Source: Sporosarcina aquimarina
GTDB taxonomy: Bacteria > Bacillota > Bacilli > Bacillales_A > Planococcaceae
Length of the DNA: 64,000 bases
NCBI RefSeq assembly: GCF_023715615.1
Contig: NZ_JAMBOM010000001.1
Span: 806,001 to 870,000 of the forward strand
Direction: 5' to 3'
Shown here: in pieces, positions 9,279 to 18,817 of the stretch
How the letters are laid out: each line of letters opens with the position of its first letter
How positions within the stretch are numbered: the first letter of the stretch is position 1
Made by a program: the position numbers and the translations under genes
The notes under the pieces: model-generated
Database searches by the model: none
Seen by the model: the letters and a program-made list of their open reading frames with translations, nothing else
What the model was told of the DNA's origin: nothing

Positions 9279-9608
9279 TTGGGCGAGAAAATGCTGTTTT
9301 ATTTTGACCCGGAAGACCGGCACTGGAATAATTTGATGAAGACTGCACTGAATAGTGACATGCAAACGGTAACGGATGGTAGTTCCCGTGTATTTTTATA
9401 TCAGAATGAAGCGATGATTGAGTGGTCGGAAATGGCGGATCACTGTGTTCGTTGTATGAGCTCACTAGTTTATAATGAAGAATTTGATTCTGTTTACTGT
9501 GCAACGTGTGACGAATGGCGGGAAACATCGTGTGAAGATCCATCTTGCGACTTTTGTGGTGACAGACCTGCAAAGCCATCAATGTGCACGGATAGTGAAG
9601 AGTCATAA
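9279..9608 (+). CDS. Cys-rich small protein of unknown function (putative zinc-binding)
   Basis: I do not recognise the family. The 109-residue protein starts with TTG behind a GGGGGA site. An N-terminal half without cysteine is followed by a CxxC-x14-CxxC zinc-ribbon-like pattern (Cys56, 59, 74, 77) and then a C-x4-C-x2-C cluster (Cys85, 90, 93) with a last Cys103. It is acidic with no signal peptide, so it is probably cytoplasmic. It stands alone between the divergent pot operon and ykuU. Metal binding is inferred from cysteine spacing only. Confidence 0.7.
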   Translation: MGEKMLFYFDPEDRHWNNLMKTALNSDMQTVTDGSSRVFLYQNEAMIEWSEMADHCVRCMSSLVYNEEFDSVYCATCDEWRETSCEDPSCDFCGDRPAKPSMCTDSEES

Positions 9609-9639
9609 TTGATCTTCTTCTCAATTACATGACATTTTT

Positions 9640-9654
9640 CGATAATGATTCTTA
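9640..9654. promoter_or_regulatory. Candidate Fur/PerR-type operator upstream of ykuU
   Basis: CGATAATGATTCTTA matches the 7-1-7 palindromic Fur-family box at most positions. It lies about 20-60 bases upstream of a plausible promoter of a peroxiredoxin gene, the kind of gene that PerR represses in Bacillales. Which family member binds cannot be told by eye. Confidence 0.45.
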
Positions 9655-9671
9655 TGTATGATTCATTCTAA

Positions 9672-9700
9672 TTGATATTCCGACAAGCTTTTGATAAGCT
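9672..9700 (+). promoter_or_regulatory. Possible sigma-A promoter of ykuU
   Basis: TTGATA is followed after 17 bases by TAAGCT. The -35 is good and the -10 only moderate. Confidence 0.4.
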
Positions 9701-9756
9701 ATAGAAGAATTGAGCGGATGAGAATTCTGCTCAGAAGATAATTGGAGGGATTTTGA

Positions 9757-10299
9757 ATGGTAGAACGCATGGTTGGTAAGCAAGCGCCAAGATTCGAAAT
9801 GGAAGCTGTAATGACGGACAAGTCATTCGGTAAAGTGAGCCTTGAAGAAAACATGAAAAATGATAAGTGGACTGTATTGTTCTTCTATCCAATGGACTTT
9901 ACGTTCGTATGCCCGACAGAAATTACTGCAATGTCTGATCGTTATGACGAGTTTGAAGACCTTGATGCAGAAGTTATTGGTGTTTCTACAGACACTATTC
10001 ACACACATAAAGCTTGGATTAACACAGACCGTAAAGACAATGGTCTTGGAGATTTGAATTATCCACTTGCAGCTGATACAAATCACGAAGTGGCTCGTAA
10101 CTATGGTGTTTTGATTGAAGAAGAGGGAATTGCTTTGCGTGGTCTTTTCATCGTCAACCCAGAAGGTGAAATGCAATACCAAACAGTATTCCACAACAAT
10201 ATTGGTCGGGATGTAGACGAAACACTTCGTGTACTTCAAGCACTTCAAACTGGTGGTCTTTGCCCAGCAAACTGGCGTCCCGGTCAAGAAACTCTATAA
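9757..10299 (+). CDS. ykuU: 2-Cys peroxiredoxin YkuU
   Basis: The 180-residue protein is close to B. subtilis YkuU over its whole length. The peroxidatic cysteine lies in FYPMDFTFVCPTEITA (about Cys51) and the resolving cysteine in GGLCPANWRPG near the C-terminus. It reduces hydrogen peroxide and organic peroxides in the cytoplasm, with electrons from a thioredoxin-like partner. The next gene, ykuV, encodes a likely partner. A hairpin between the two genes could make ykuU expression higher than ykuV. A Fur/PerR-like box lies upstream. Confidence 0.95.
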   Translation: MVERMVGKQAPRFEMEAVMTDKSFGKVSLEENMKNDKWTVLFFYPMDFTFVCPTEITAMSDRYDEFEDLDAEVIGVSTDTIHTHKAWINTDRKDNGLGDLNYPLAADTNHEVARNYGVLIEEEGIALRGLFIVNPEGEMQYQTVFHNNIGRDVDETLRVLQALQTGGLCPANWRPGQETL

Positions 10300-10327
10300 T
10301 CTCATATATTGAAAATTGATTGAAGTT

Positions 10328-10357
10328 CCCCGCTAAGCTTTTGCAGCGGGGATTTTT
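10328..10357 (+). terminator. Intercistronic terminator between ykuU and ykuV
   Basis: CCCCGCT / AGCGGGG forms a hairpin with a GATTTTTAT tail. It separates two genes that act together, so it may be a partial terminator. Confidence 0.7.
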
Positions 10358-10379
10358 ATCCAAGAGGAGGAACTAACAC

Positions 10380-10829
10380 ATGAAATTACGTGAACAATTG
10401 CCAGAACTAGCTGGTGCAACAGCATGGTTGAACGGTGAAGTTACCAAATCTGAACTCGTAGGAGAAAAACCGACACTCATTCACTTTTGGTCAGTGAGCT
10501 GTCATATGTGTAAAGAAGCAATGCCAGATGTTAATGCATTTCGTGATAAGTACAAAGATGAATTGAATGTTGTTGCTGTCCATATGCCACGTTCAGAAGA
10601 TGATGTGGATTTGGATAATATTAAAGCAGTTGCTGCTGAACACGACATTACACAGCCGATTTATGTAGACAGCGAACTTAAATTGAACGATGCGTTCGAA
10701 AATCAGTACGTGCCTGCATATTATGTATTCGACAAAGACGGTCAGCTTCGTCACTTCCAAGCTGGCGGAAGTGGTATGAAAATGCTCGAAAAGCGAGTAA
10801 ATCGTGTACTCGATGAAATGAAGAAGTAA
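10380..10829 (+). CDS. ykuV: Thiol-disulfide oxidoreductase YkuV (thioredoxin-like)
   Basis: The 149-residue thioredoxin-fold protein has the active site SVSCHMCKEAMP (Cys-His-Met-Cys). The conserved cis-proline region reads YVPAYYVFDKDGQ. Length and sequence closely follow B. subtilis YkuV, a cytosolic oxidoreductase without a signal peptide. It probably recycles YkuU or other oxidised thiols. A strong AAGAGGAGG ribosome binding site precedes the ATG, and a terminator follows. Confidence 0.93.
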   Translation: MKLREQLPELAGATAWLNGEVTKSELVGEKPTLIHFWSVSCHMCKEAMPDVNAFRDKYKDELNVVAVHMPRSEDDVDLDNIKAVAAEHDITQPIYVDSELKLNDAFENQYVPAYYVFDKDGQLRHFQAGGSGMKMLEKRVNRVLDEMKK

Positions 10830-10834
10830 GATTC

Positions 10835-10871
10835 AAAACCCGGCTGCCGTTTCACGGTCTGTCGGGTTTTC
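10835..10871 (+). terminator. Terminator after ykuV
   Basis: An imperfect hairpin with outer arms AAAACCCG / CGGGTTTT is followed by a short T-run. Confidence 0.7.
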
Positions 10872-10878
10872 TCGATAT

Positions 10879-10907
10879 TTGAGAGTGTCGAGCTGCTATG
10901 GTAAACT
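10879..10907 (+). promoter_or_regulatory. Sigma-A-type promoter of ktrC
   Basis: TTGAGA is followed after exactly 17 bases by TAAACT, 35 bases before the ktrC start. Confidence 0.65.
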
Positions 10908-10941
10908 TAACGCATTCTTACGTGAATCGGAGAGATGAGAT

Positions 10942-11601
10942 ATGAAAAAGGAATTTGTCGTCATCGGCCTTGGCCGCTTTGGTGGGAGTATCGTGAACGA
11001 ACTAATTGAACTGGATGCTTCTGTTATGGCGATAGACAAATCTCAAGAGAGAGTGGATGAATTCGCTCAAATTGCGACACAAGCAGTTGCGGCGGATACA
11101 ACTGATGAATCGTCTTTGCGATCACTTGGAATTCGTAATTTTGAACATGTTGTCGTTGCAATTGGTGAGAATATTCAAGCCAGTATTTTAACAACGCTAA
11201 TTCTAAAAGAACTTGGTGTGCAGATGATTACGGTGAAAGCGCAAAATGATTATCATGAAAAAGTATTGCGCAAAATTGGGGCAGACCATGTCATTCATCC
11301 TGAGCGTGATATGGGCCGACGAATTGCGAATAGAATGGTATCGAACGATATTCTCGATTATCTAGAACTATCAGATGAGTATTCAATTGTGGAAATCCGT
11401 GCAAATGCAAAACTATCAGGAGCAACTCTGATAGACTTGGATATCCGTGCAAAGTATGGAGTCAATATTGTTGCAATTAAAAGGGAAGATCACATTTTAG
11501 TATCACCTCAAGCGATAGAGGAGATTCAATTGAACGATGTTCTTATTGTAATAGGATCAGATGTCGATATACATCGCTTTGAGAAAAAAGTACTGCACTA
11601 A
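10942..11601 (+). CDS. ktrC: Potassium uptake regulatory subunit KtrC (TrkA-type RCK protein)
   Basis: The 219-residue cytosolic protein has an N-terminal RCK_N Rossmann domain with the nucleotide motif GLGRFGGS (residues 9-16) and acidic D36, and a C-terminal RCK_C domain from about residue 135. It gates a Ktr membrane subunit (KtrD/KtrB) in response to ATP/ADP and c-di-AMP, a property known for the family. Its position beside rnjA-rpoY matches B. subtilis ykqB (ktrC). No Ktr channel gene is in the window. Confidence 0.93.
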   Translation: MKKEFVVIGLGRFGGSIVNELIELDASVMAIDKSQERVDEFAQIATQAVAADTTDESSLRSLGIRNFEHVVVAIGENIQASILTTLILKELGVQMITVKAQNDYHEKVLRKIGADHVIHPERDMGRRIANRMVSNDILDYLELSDEYSIVEIRANAKLSGATLIDLDIRAKYGVNIVAIKREDHILVSPQAIEEIQLNDVLIVIGSDVDIHRFEKKVLH

Positions 11602-11645
11602 AAAACAGCCTCACCCGGTTGGTTTAATCGGGTGAGGCTGTTTTT
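11601..11645. terminator. Bidirectional terminator between ktrC and rnjA
   Basis: AAAAACAGCCTCACCCG / CGGGTGAGGCTGTTTTT is a long perfect stem with T-runs on both strands and serves both convergent genes. Confidence 0.92.
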
Positions 11646-11646
11646 A

Positions 11647-13314
11647 TTATACTTCTAAAATAACAGGTAGAATCATAGGTCTGCGTTTTGTTTTGTCATA
11701 TAGATAAGAGCTGAGTGAATCAATGATATCACTTTTCAGCACTCCGATATCAGCTGGTCCGGTTGACAATTTGCGGTGCATTTGACGCGTTAGCATATAT
11801 TGTGCTTCATTGATCATCGCGCCAGACTCACGCATGTAAACGAATCCACGAGAAATTAGATCTGGACCGGAAACCACGCGGTTACGTTTCTTATCTATCG
11901 TAGCCACGACAATAACAAGACCGTCTTCGGAGAGATTTTTGCGATCTCGAAGAACGACATTTCCGATATCTCCAATCCCACTACCGTCAATGTAGATGTC
12001 ACCTGAAGGTACGCGGCCAGCAGGTCGTGCAGTATCCTCAGTAAGTGCAAGGACATCTCCGTTTGACATGATGAAGATATTATCTGGTTCTACGTCACAT
12101 GCAATTGCAAGTTCTTCATGCATTTTCAACATTCGATATTCACCATGGATGGGCATGAAAAATTTAGGCTGAATAAGACGTAGCATCAGTTTTTGTTCTT
12201 CCTGTGAACCGTGACCGGAGGTATGGATATTGTTCAGAGCACCATGAATGACTTCTGCTCCAGCGCGGAACAAAGCGTTAATCGTCTTATTAACACTTAA
12301 CGTATTACCTGGAATAGGTGAAGATGAGAAGATGACCGTATCTCCAGGCTGAATTTGAACTTGACGGTGTGTACCGTTCGCAATTCGAGACAAGGCAGCC
12401 ATTGGCTCACCTTGACTACCTGTACATAAAATCATCACTTCGTTTGCAGGTAGACGATTAATGCTCTGAGCATCTACAAAGAGATCTTTTGGGGCATCGA
12501 TGTAGCCGAGTTCTCGTCCAATCGTGATTGCGTTATCCATGCTGCGTCCAAAGACAGCGACCTTACGTCCGTGAATTTGAGCTGCTTCAATTACTTGTTG
12601 CAAACGGTGAATGTTTGAAGCAAACGTTGCAAAAATAATACGTCCGTCAACTTTTCTGAAAATATCATTTAAGCTATCTCCGACTTTACGTTCAGACATT
12701 GTAAAGTTTGGAACTTCCGCATTTGTACTGTCTGAGAGGAGACATAGGACGCCTTCGCTACCAATCTTCGCCATTTTAGCGAGATTTGCAGGTTCTCCGA
12801 CAGGAGTGAAATCAAATTTGAAATCACCTGTGTGAACAATATTACCCGAAGGAGTTTTAACAACGACCCCATATGCATCAGGAATACTATGTGTTGTGCG
12901 GAAAAAAGATACTGACGTTTTTCGGAATTTGAAAACATCCTCTTCGCCGAACTCGATCAGCTTGGTAGAACGGACGAGACCGTGTTCTTCAAGTTTGTTA
13001 CGCAAGAGGCCAAGCGCTAATTTACCACCGTAAACTGGCATGTTCACTTGACGTAACAAGTATGGAATTCCACCGATATGATCTTCGTGACCATGCGTGA
13101 TGAATAACCCTTTGATTTTATCTGCATTTCTTTTCAAATACGTGTAATCAGGAATGACGTAGTCAATTCCAAGTAGATCGTCTTCAGGGAATTTAATACC
13201 TGCATCTATCAAGATGATTTCATCCTGAAATTGCACGGCATATGTGTTCTTGCCGATTTCACCTAGTCCGCCTAAGGCAAAAACGGCAGTTTCATTGTTT
13301 TTAATAGACTTCAT
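11647..13314 (-). CDS. rnjA: Ribonuclease J1
   Basis: The 555-residue metallo-beta-lactamase/beta-CASP ribonuclease has the zinc motif HGHEDH (H74, H76, D78, H79, the same numbering as B. subtilis RNase J1) and the later motif HTGDFKFD. It combines 5'-3' exonuclease and endonuclease activity in mRNA turnover and rRNA maturation. The ATG at 13314 is chosen because AGGTG lies eight bases upstream and it gives the family length; an ATG at 13320 overlaps the rpoY stop but has poor spacing. It is co-transcribed with rpoY. Confidence 0.96.
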   Translation of the reverse strand: MKSIKNNETAVFALGGLGEIGKNTYAVQFQDEIILIDAGIKFPEDDLLGIDYVIPDYTYLKRNADKIKGLFITHGHEDHIGGIPYLLRQVNMPVYGGKLALGLLRNKLEEHGLVRSTKLIEFGEEDVFKFRKTSVSFFRTTHSIPDAYGVVVKTPSGNIVHTGDFKFDFTPVGEPANLAKMAKIGSEGVLCLLSDSTNAEVPNFTMSERKVGDSLNDIFRKVDGRIIFATFASNIHRLQQVIEAAQIHGRKVAVFGRSMDNAITIGRELGYIDAPKDLFVDAQSINRLPANEVMILCTGSQGEPMAALSRIANGTHRQVQIQPGDTVIFSSSPIPGNTLSVNKTINALFRAGAEVIHGALNNIHTSGHGSQEEQKLMLRLIQPKFFMPIHGEYRMLKMHEELAIACDVEPDNIFIMSNGDVLALTEDTARPAGRVPSGDIYIDGSGIGDIGNVVLRDRKNLSEDGLVIVVATIDKKRNRVVSGPDLISRGFVYMRESGAMINEAQYMLTRQMHRKLSTGPADIGVLKSDIIDSLSSYLYDKTKRRPMILPVILEV

Positions 13315-13319
13315 GTGCA

Positions 13320-13529
13320 TTACACCTGCTCAAGCTCGAAGTGTTCAGAAGCTTGCTCGTATTCGAGATGCTCCCCTTCAAGTTGTTGAATGAATTCAAT
13401 GTTATAATTACGACTTTGTAACTTTTTGCGTACATCGCGTGCAGATTCAGCTTCTACATACAATGTTTGTGTGTTTTCGCGGACAGGTACTTGTACCTTG
13501 GTTTCTTGATAATAAACTTTAAAGATCAT
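13320..13529 (-). CDS. rpoY: RNA polymerase epsilon subunit (RpoY, DUF1447)
   Basis: The 69-residue protein [19 protein letters not shown]... is the YkzG/RpoY family, a small auxiliary subunit of Bacillota RNA polymerase that binds near the secondary channel and resembles phage Gp2. A strong AAAGGAGAG site precedes it. The pair rpoY-rnjA on one transcript is conserved in Bacillales and links transcription with RNA decay. Confidence 0.94.
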   Translation of the reverse strand: MIFKVYYQETKVQVPVRENTQTLYVEAESARDVRKKLQSRNYNIEFIQQLEGEHLEYEQASEHFELEQV

Positions 13530-13603
13530 GTTGTGCTCTCCTTTTTCTTAACGTTCGATTTTTGGACTGATACTTTTAATAGTACCACGTCATTCATGGA
13601 AAA

Positions 13604-13635
13604 TAAAGAAAAGCCCACCTTATGAAGGGTGGGCG
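13604..13635 (-). terminator. Strong terminator of the 23-residue peptide gene
   Basis: On the minus strand, GCCCACCCT / AGGTGGGC forms a stable hairpin followed by TTTTC. It isolates the small gene from rpoY downstream. Confidence 0.85.
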
Positions 13636-13643
13636 TATTAACG

Positions 13644-13715
13644 TTATGCAATTGACTTTTTACCGAGGATGCCATTCAGCCGTTTTAACAGTTTACGTTT
13701 CAGGCGCTTATACAT
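13644..13715 (-). CDS. Very small, highly basic peptide (23 residues), unknown function
   Basis: This short open frame encodes a 23-residue peptide beginning MYKRLKRKLLKRLN, with nine Lys/Arg residues. The spacing of basic and leucine residues would form a cationic amphipathic helix. An AAGGAG ribosome binding site precedes the ATG. It has a complete transcription unit of its own: a sigma-A promoter (13741-13769) and a strong terminator (13604-13635). It lies between def and rpoY and is too short for usual gene finders. Function is unknown; it could be an RNA- or membrane-binding peptide, or a toxin- or PSM-like peptide. Confidence 0.65.
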   Translation of the reverse strand: MYKRLKRKLLKRLNGILGKKSIA

Positions 13716-13740
13716 GGCAATATCACTCCTTGTTTAAAGA

Positions 13741-13769
13741 AGTGTAACGTATTTTGAACTTTCTGTCAA
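13741..13769 (-). promoter_or_regulatory. Sigma-A promoter of the 23-residue peptide gene
   Basis: On the minus strand a perfect TTGACA is followed after 17 bases by TACACT, 26 bases upstream of the ATG. Confidence 0.75.
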
Positions 13770-13776
13770 GTAACAA

Positions 13777-14334
13777 TTACTCTCTTTCGTAAGGGAGCGC
13801 ATCAGGAATCTCTTTATAAGGAGCTTTCGGGTCGATGTGATCGTAAAACATTATTCCATTTAAGTGATCAAGCTCGTGCTGAAATGCAATTGCAGGGAGA
13901 CCTTTTAAGCGCTTTTTATATTCGTTTCCTTCCACATCGAATGCTTTTATCGTAATCCGTGAGTATCTTGGTACGAAACCTTCCACTTCGCGATCGACAG
14001 ATAGACACCCTTCTCCTGTAGCTAAATACGTTTTTTCTACAGAATGACTGACAATCCTTGGATTGATCGCCACGAGACTAATATCTTTGTCTTTTTCTTG
14101 TTCAATATACAAAGCGAACATTCTTTTGGGGTGATTCACTTGAGGTGCTGCTAGTCCAATTCCAGCACGGAGCCCATATTTTTCAGCGATGGCATCGTCC
14201 TGACTATTCATAACATATTCTAGTAAATCAGATGCTAACTGTTTGTCTTCAGATGTAAGAGGGAATGTTACTTCTTCCGAACGCAACCGCAGCGTCGGAT
14301 GGCCTTCTCGTATAATGTCTTCCATTAAAATCAT
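13777..14334 (-). CDS. def: Peptide deformylase
   Basis: The 185-residue enzyme has all three deformylase motifs: GIGLAAPQ (58-65), EGCLS (108-112) and HELDH (153-157). Cys110, His153 and His157 ligate the metal and Glu154 is catalytic. It removes the formyl group from nascent N-terminal methionine. Sequence and position match B. subtilis YkrB (DefB). The ATG follows AAAGGAGA with a seven-base spacer. Confidence 0.97.
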   Translation of the reverse strand: MILMEDIIREGHPTLRLRSEEVTFPLTSEDKQLASDLLEYVMNSQDDAIAEKYGLRAGIGLAAPQVNHPKRMFALYIEQEKDKDISLVAINPRIVSHSVEKTYLATGEGCLSVDREVEGFVPRYSRITIKAFDVEGNEYKKRLKGLPAIAFQHELDHLNGIMFYDHIDPKAPYKEIPDALPYERE

Positions 14335-14437
14335 GTTGGTGTCTCCTTTTCGTTATAGTGCCTTTTCTTAGTATAATGGAATTAGGAAACGTGTGAAAGG
14401 ATTTACTGTTGAACTTGAAAAAGATAGGGGGAATACA

Positions 14438-15076
14438 GTGAGAAAATTATTATGGATAATCCCGATGAGTTTGATGCTTTTTGTAGGAGGATGCACAGAA
14501 GAGCAAGATCAAATGCAAAAAGAGTTAGCGGGAATTTTAACGGATATTCAGGAGTACGAGACTAAAGTTGTCGAGTATGAAAATCAGTTGGCAACTTTAG
14601 AGAAAAAGGAACAACTTTTATTTAATAAGACTGTGGACTTTACGATTGAAGAAAGAGAACTCATTGAAAGTGGAGTTTCCAAAATGGAAACGTCCCTCGA
14701 AGAGAGAGAAAATCTTATAGAGAAAGAAAGGGGAGTAATTGATGACGCAGAGCAAACAGCTAAACGTCTTGAATCACTCCCAACAGAAACTGGTGATGAA
14801 GCAGAAAGGGCGATTGCTAAGTTAAAAACCGCTCTGTCTAAAAGGTTTGAACTTCATTATGAAGTCATGGACTTATACAGTGAGCTAACGGAAAAACAAA
14901 GCTCTTTGTATGAATTATTGATTGAGGAAAATGTAAAACGGGTAGAGTTAGAAAGGGCTACAGTTGCGGTAAATAAACAACGAGCGAAACTAGAAGATGC
15001 AATTTTAGTTTTCAATCAATCAACATTGGAAGTGAATAGCGCTTTGAAAGAAACGCAACAAGTGGAATCTGAATGA
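14438..15076 (+). CDS. ykyA: YkyA-like coiled-coil lipoprotein
   Basis: The start is GTG at 14438, behind AGGGGG, and gives a 212-residue protein with a lipoprotein signal MRKLLWIIPMSLMLFVGGC (lipid-modified Cys19). The mature part is charged and heptad-like, rich in Glu and Lys, consistent with an extracytoplasmic helical hairpin. It belongs to the putative cell-wall-binding lipoprotein family YkyA, always found next to pdhA in this synteny. The role is unknown. An open frame upstream to 14393 has no ribosome binding site and would bury the signal peptide. Confidence 0.85.
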   Translation: MRKLLWIIPMSLMLFVGGCTEEQDQMQKELAGILTDIQEYETKVVEYENQLATLEKKEQLLFNKTVDFTIEERELIESGVSKMETSLEERENLIEKERGVIDDAEQTAKRLESLPTETGDEAERAIAKLKTALSKRFELHYEVMDLYSELTEKQSSLYELLIEENVKRVELERATVAVNKQRAKLEDAILVFNQSTLEVNSALKETQQVESE

Positions 15077-15145
15077 AATCTTTCAGTTTATTCTATTATA
15101 ATACAGAATGATATGTGTACTAATACAGTTATGGTGGATAAATAG

Positions 15146-16405
<1,260 letters not shown>

Positions 16406-16408
16406 CCG

Positions 16409-17386
16409 ATGGCACAATTGACGATGATCCAAGCGATTACCGATGCAATGCGCACGGAATTGAAAAATGATGAAAACGTGCTCGTGTTTGGTGAGGACGT
16501 CGGTAAAAACGGCGGGGTTTTCCGAGCAACCGAAGGTCTTCAAAAAGAATTCGGAGAAGAACGAGTATTTGACACACCACTTGCGGAATCAGGAATTGGT
16601 GGTCTTGCAATTGGTCTTGCTTTGACAGGCTATCGTCCTGTAATGGAACTGCAATTCTTCGGCTTCTTATTTGAAGTGATGGACTCAGTAAGCGGACAAG
16701 CTGCACGTATGTCTTTCCGTAGTGCAGGTAAATTAAACGCACCAATTACTATCCGCTCACCATTTGGCGGGGGAGTGGCTACACCAGAAATGCACGCTGA
16801 CAGTCTTGAGGGACTTGTTGCCGCTCAGCCTGGTCTAAAAGTAGTTATCCCTTCAACACCATATGACGCAAAAGGTTTACTAATCTCTGCAATCAAAGAT
16901 GAGAACCCTGTCATCTTCTTAGAGCATATGAAACTATATCGCTCGTTCCGTCAAGAAGTACCTGAAGAAGAATACACAATTCCTTTAGGTAAAGCAGATG
17001 TGAAGCGTGAGGGAACTGATTTGTCCATCATCACTTACGGTGCAATGGTACAAGAAAGCCTAAAAGCAGCGGAAGCACTTGAAAAAGATGGTCACTCCGT
17101 TGAGGTTATCGACTTGCGTACAATTCAGCCATTAGACGTTGAGACGATTATTGCATCTGTTGAAAAGACAAGCCGTGCAATCGTTGTGCAAGAGGCTCAG
17201 CGCCAAGCCGGAATTGCTGCAAATGTCGTTTCTGAAATTATGGAACGTGCAGTATTAAGTCTTGAGGCACCAGTACTTCGCGTAACTGCACCGGATACAA
17301 TTTATCCTTTTGCACAAGGTGAAAACACTTGGCTTCCAAAAGCAGATGACATTGTTGCAACAGCGAAAAAAGTACTTGAATTTTAA
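16409..17386 (+). CDS. pdhB: Pyruvate dehydrogenase E1 component, beta subunit
   Basis: The 325-residue protein begins [14 protein letters not shown] and carries the transketolase pyrimidine-binding region with the cofactor-activating glutamate in [16 protein letters not shown], and a C-terminal transketolase domain. It binds the other half of the thiamine cofactor with PdhA. Only three bases separate it from pdhA. Confidence 0.96.
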   Translation: MAQLTMIQAITDAMRTELKNDENVLVFGEDVGKNGGVFRATEGLQKEFGEERVFDTPLAESGIGGLAIGLALTGYRPVMELQFFGFLFEVMDSVSGQAARMSFRSAGKLNAPITIRSPFGGGVATPEMHADSLEGLVAAQPGLKVVIPSTPYDAKGLLISAIKDENPVIFLEHMKLYRSFRQEVPEEEYTIPLGKADVKREGTDLSIITYGAMVQESLKAAEALEKDGHSVEVIDLRTIQPLDVETIIASVEKTSRAIVVQEAQRQAGIAANVVSEIMERAVLSLEAPVLRVTAPDTIYPFAQGENTWLPKADDIVATAKKVLEF

Positions 17387-17422
17387 TAGCCAGTCTATTG
17401 GACTGAGGAGAGGGTGGATCAC

Positions 17423-18814
17423 GTGGCATATCACTTCCGTTTACCAGATATCGGAGAAGGAATTCATGAAGGTGAAATCGTAAAGTGGTTCGTATCTAAA
17501 GGCGACACTATTAACGAAGATGATACACTTCTTGAAGTACAAAACGACAAATCTGTCGTGGAAATCCCTTCACCTGTGTCAGGAACTATAGAAGAAATAC
17601 TTGTAAGTGAAGGAACAGTAGCAATTGTGGGAGATAAATTGATTCGAATTGACTCCCCAGATCACGAAGATGAGGAAGAAGAGGCGCCTGCGGAAGAAAA
17701 ACAGGAAGCTAAATCAGAATCTCAAGTTCAAGCTACTGCGGAAAAAGGACAAACTGTTGATAAAAAAGAAGCACCAAGAGATGAAGCAGGTCCTGCAACA
17801 GATGCAACGCCTGAGTCAACAGGAGAAGCAGCGAGTCAAGAAGTTGACCCGAATCGTCGTGTCATTGCAATGCCTTCTGTTCGTAAATTTGCTCGTGAAG
17901 AAGGCGTGGATATTCGACAAGTTGTAGGTTCAGGAAAAAATGGTCGGGTCGTCAAAGATGATATCGAATCATTCAAATCAGGTGGTAACCAATCAGCTCA
18001 AGCTGAAGCTGAAGCTGAAACTCAAGAAGATAGTGTTCAAACTGGTAGTCAGGGTGAACAACAACAGGAACAACAAGCTCAATCATCAGCAGTTAAGCTT
18101 CCTGAAGGCGACTTCCCAGAAACACGCGAGAAGTTAAGCCCTATTCGTAAGATGATTGCGAAGGCGATGGTGAACTCCAAACATACTGCGCCTCATGTAA
18201 CACTTCTTGACGAGGTAGACGTAACTGAATTGGTTGCTCACCGCAAGAAGTTCAAAGAAATTGCGGCTGAACAAGATATTAAACTGACTTACTTGCCGTA
18301 TGTAGTAAAAGCGCTCGTTTCAACATTACGTAAATTCCCGGAATTGAATACATCGTTAGACGATGCGACTGAAGAATTGATACAAAAGCATTACTACAAT
18401 ATCGGAATTGCAGCAGATACAGATCGAGGTCTTTTGGTACCAGTTATTAAGCATGCTGATCGTAAATCGATGTTTGCGATTTCAAAAGAAATTGCTGATC
18501 TTGGTGGAAAAGCCCGCGATGGAAAACTTACTGCTTCAGAAATGAAGGGTGCTTCCTGCTCGATTACAAACATTGGTTCTGCAGGTGGTCAATGGTTCAC
18601 ACCAATTATTAATCATCCAGAAGTTGCGATACTAGGAATTGGTCGTATTTCTGAAAAAGCTGTGGTTAAAAATGGTGAAATCGTTGCTGCACCTATGTTA
18701 GCATTGTCATTAGTGTTTGATCATCGGGTGATCGATGGAGCAACGGGGCAACAAGCGTTGAATCACCTTAAACACTTGCTAGGAAATCCAGAACTTTTAT
18801 TAATGGAGGCGTAA
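17423..18814 (+). CDS. pdhC: Dihydrolipoamide acetyltransferase (E2 of pyruvate dehydrogenase)
   Basis: The 463-residue E2 has one lipoyl domain with the modified lysine in [11 protein letters not shown] (Lys43), a long Glu/Gln/Ala linker, a peripheral-subunit-binding domain (about 145-180; [14 protein letters not shown]), a second low-complexity linker that includes repeated Ala-Glu codons, and the catalytic domain ending in the DHRVIDG active-site motif. It transfers acetyl groups to CoA and forms the core of the complex. GTG at 17423 fits the AGGAG spacing and the family start; an upstream GTG at 17414 lies too close to it. Confidence 0.95.
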   Translation: MAYHFRLPDIGEGIHEGEIVKWFVSKGDTINEDDTLLEVQNDKSVVEIPSPVSGTIEEILVSEGTVAIVGDKLIRIDSPDHEDEEEEAPAEEKQEAKSESQVQATAEKGQTVDKKEAPRDEAGPATDATPESTGEAASQEVDPNRRVIAMPSVRKFAREEGVDIRQVVGSGKNGRVVKDDIESFKSGGNQSAQAEAEAETQEDSVQTGSQGEQQQEQQAQSSAVKLPEGDFPETREKLSPIRKMIAKAMVNSKHTAPHVTLLDEVDVTELVAHRKKFKEIAAEQDIKLTYLPYVVKALVSTLRKFPELNTSLDDATEELIQKHYYNIGIAADTDRGLLVPVIKHADRKSMFAISKEIADLGGKARDGKLTASEMKGASCSITNIGSAGGQWFTPIINHPEVAILGIGRISEKAVVKNGEIVAAPMLALSLVFDHRVIDGATGQQALNHLKHLLGNPELLLMEA

Positions 18815-18817
18815 ACC

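Noticed and set aside
9235-9624. 129-codon minus-strand frame opposite the Cys-rich gene
   Set aside because: The plus-strand frame has a good ribosome binding site and ordered cysteine pairs; the minus frame has neither.
9823-10287. 154-codon minus-strand frame inside ykuU
   Set aside because: Shadow of the peroxiredoxin gene; composition is odd and no start signal is seen.
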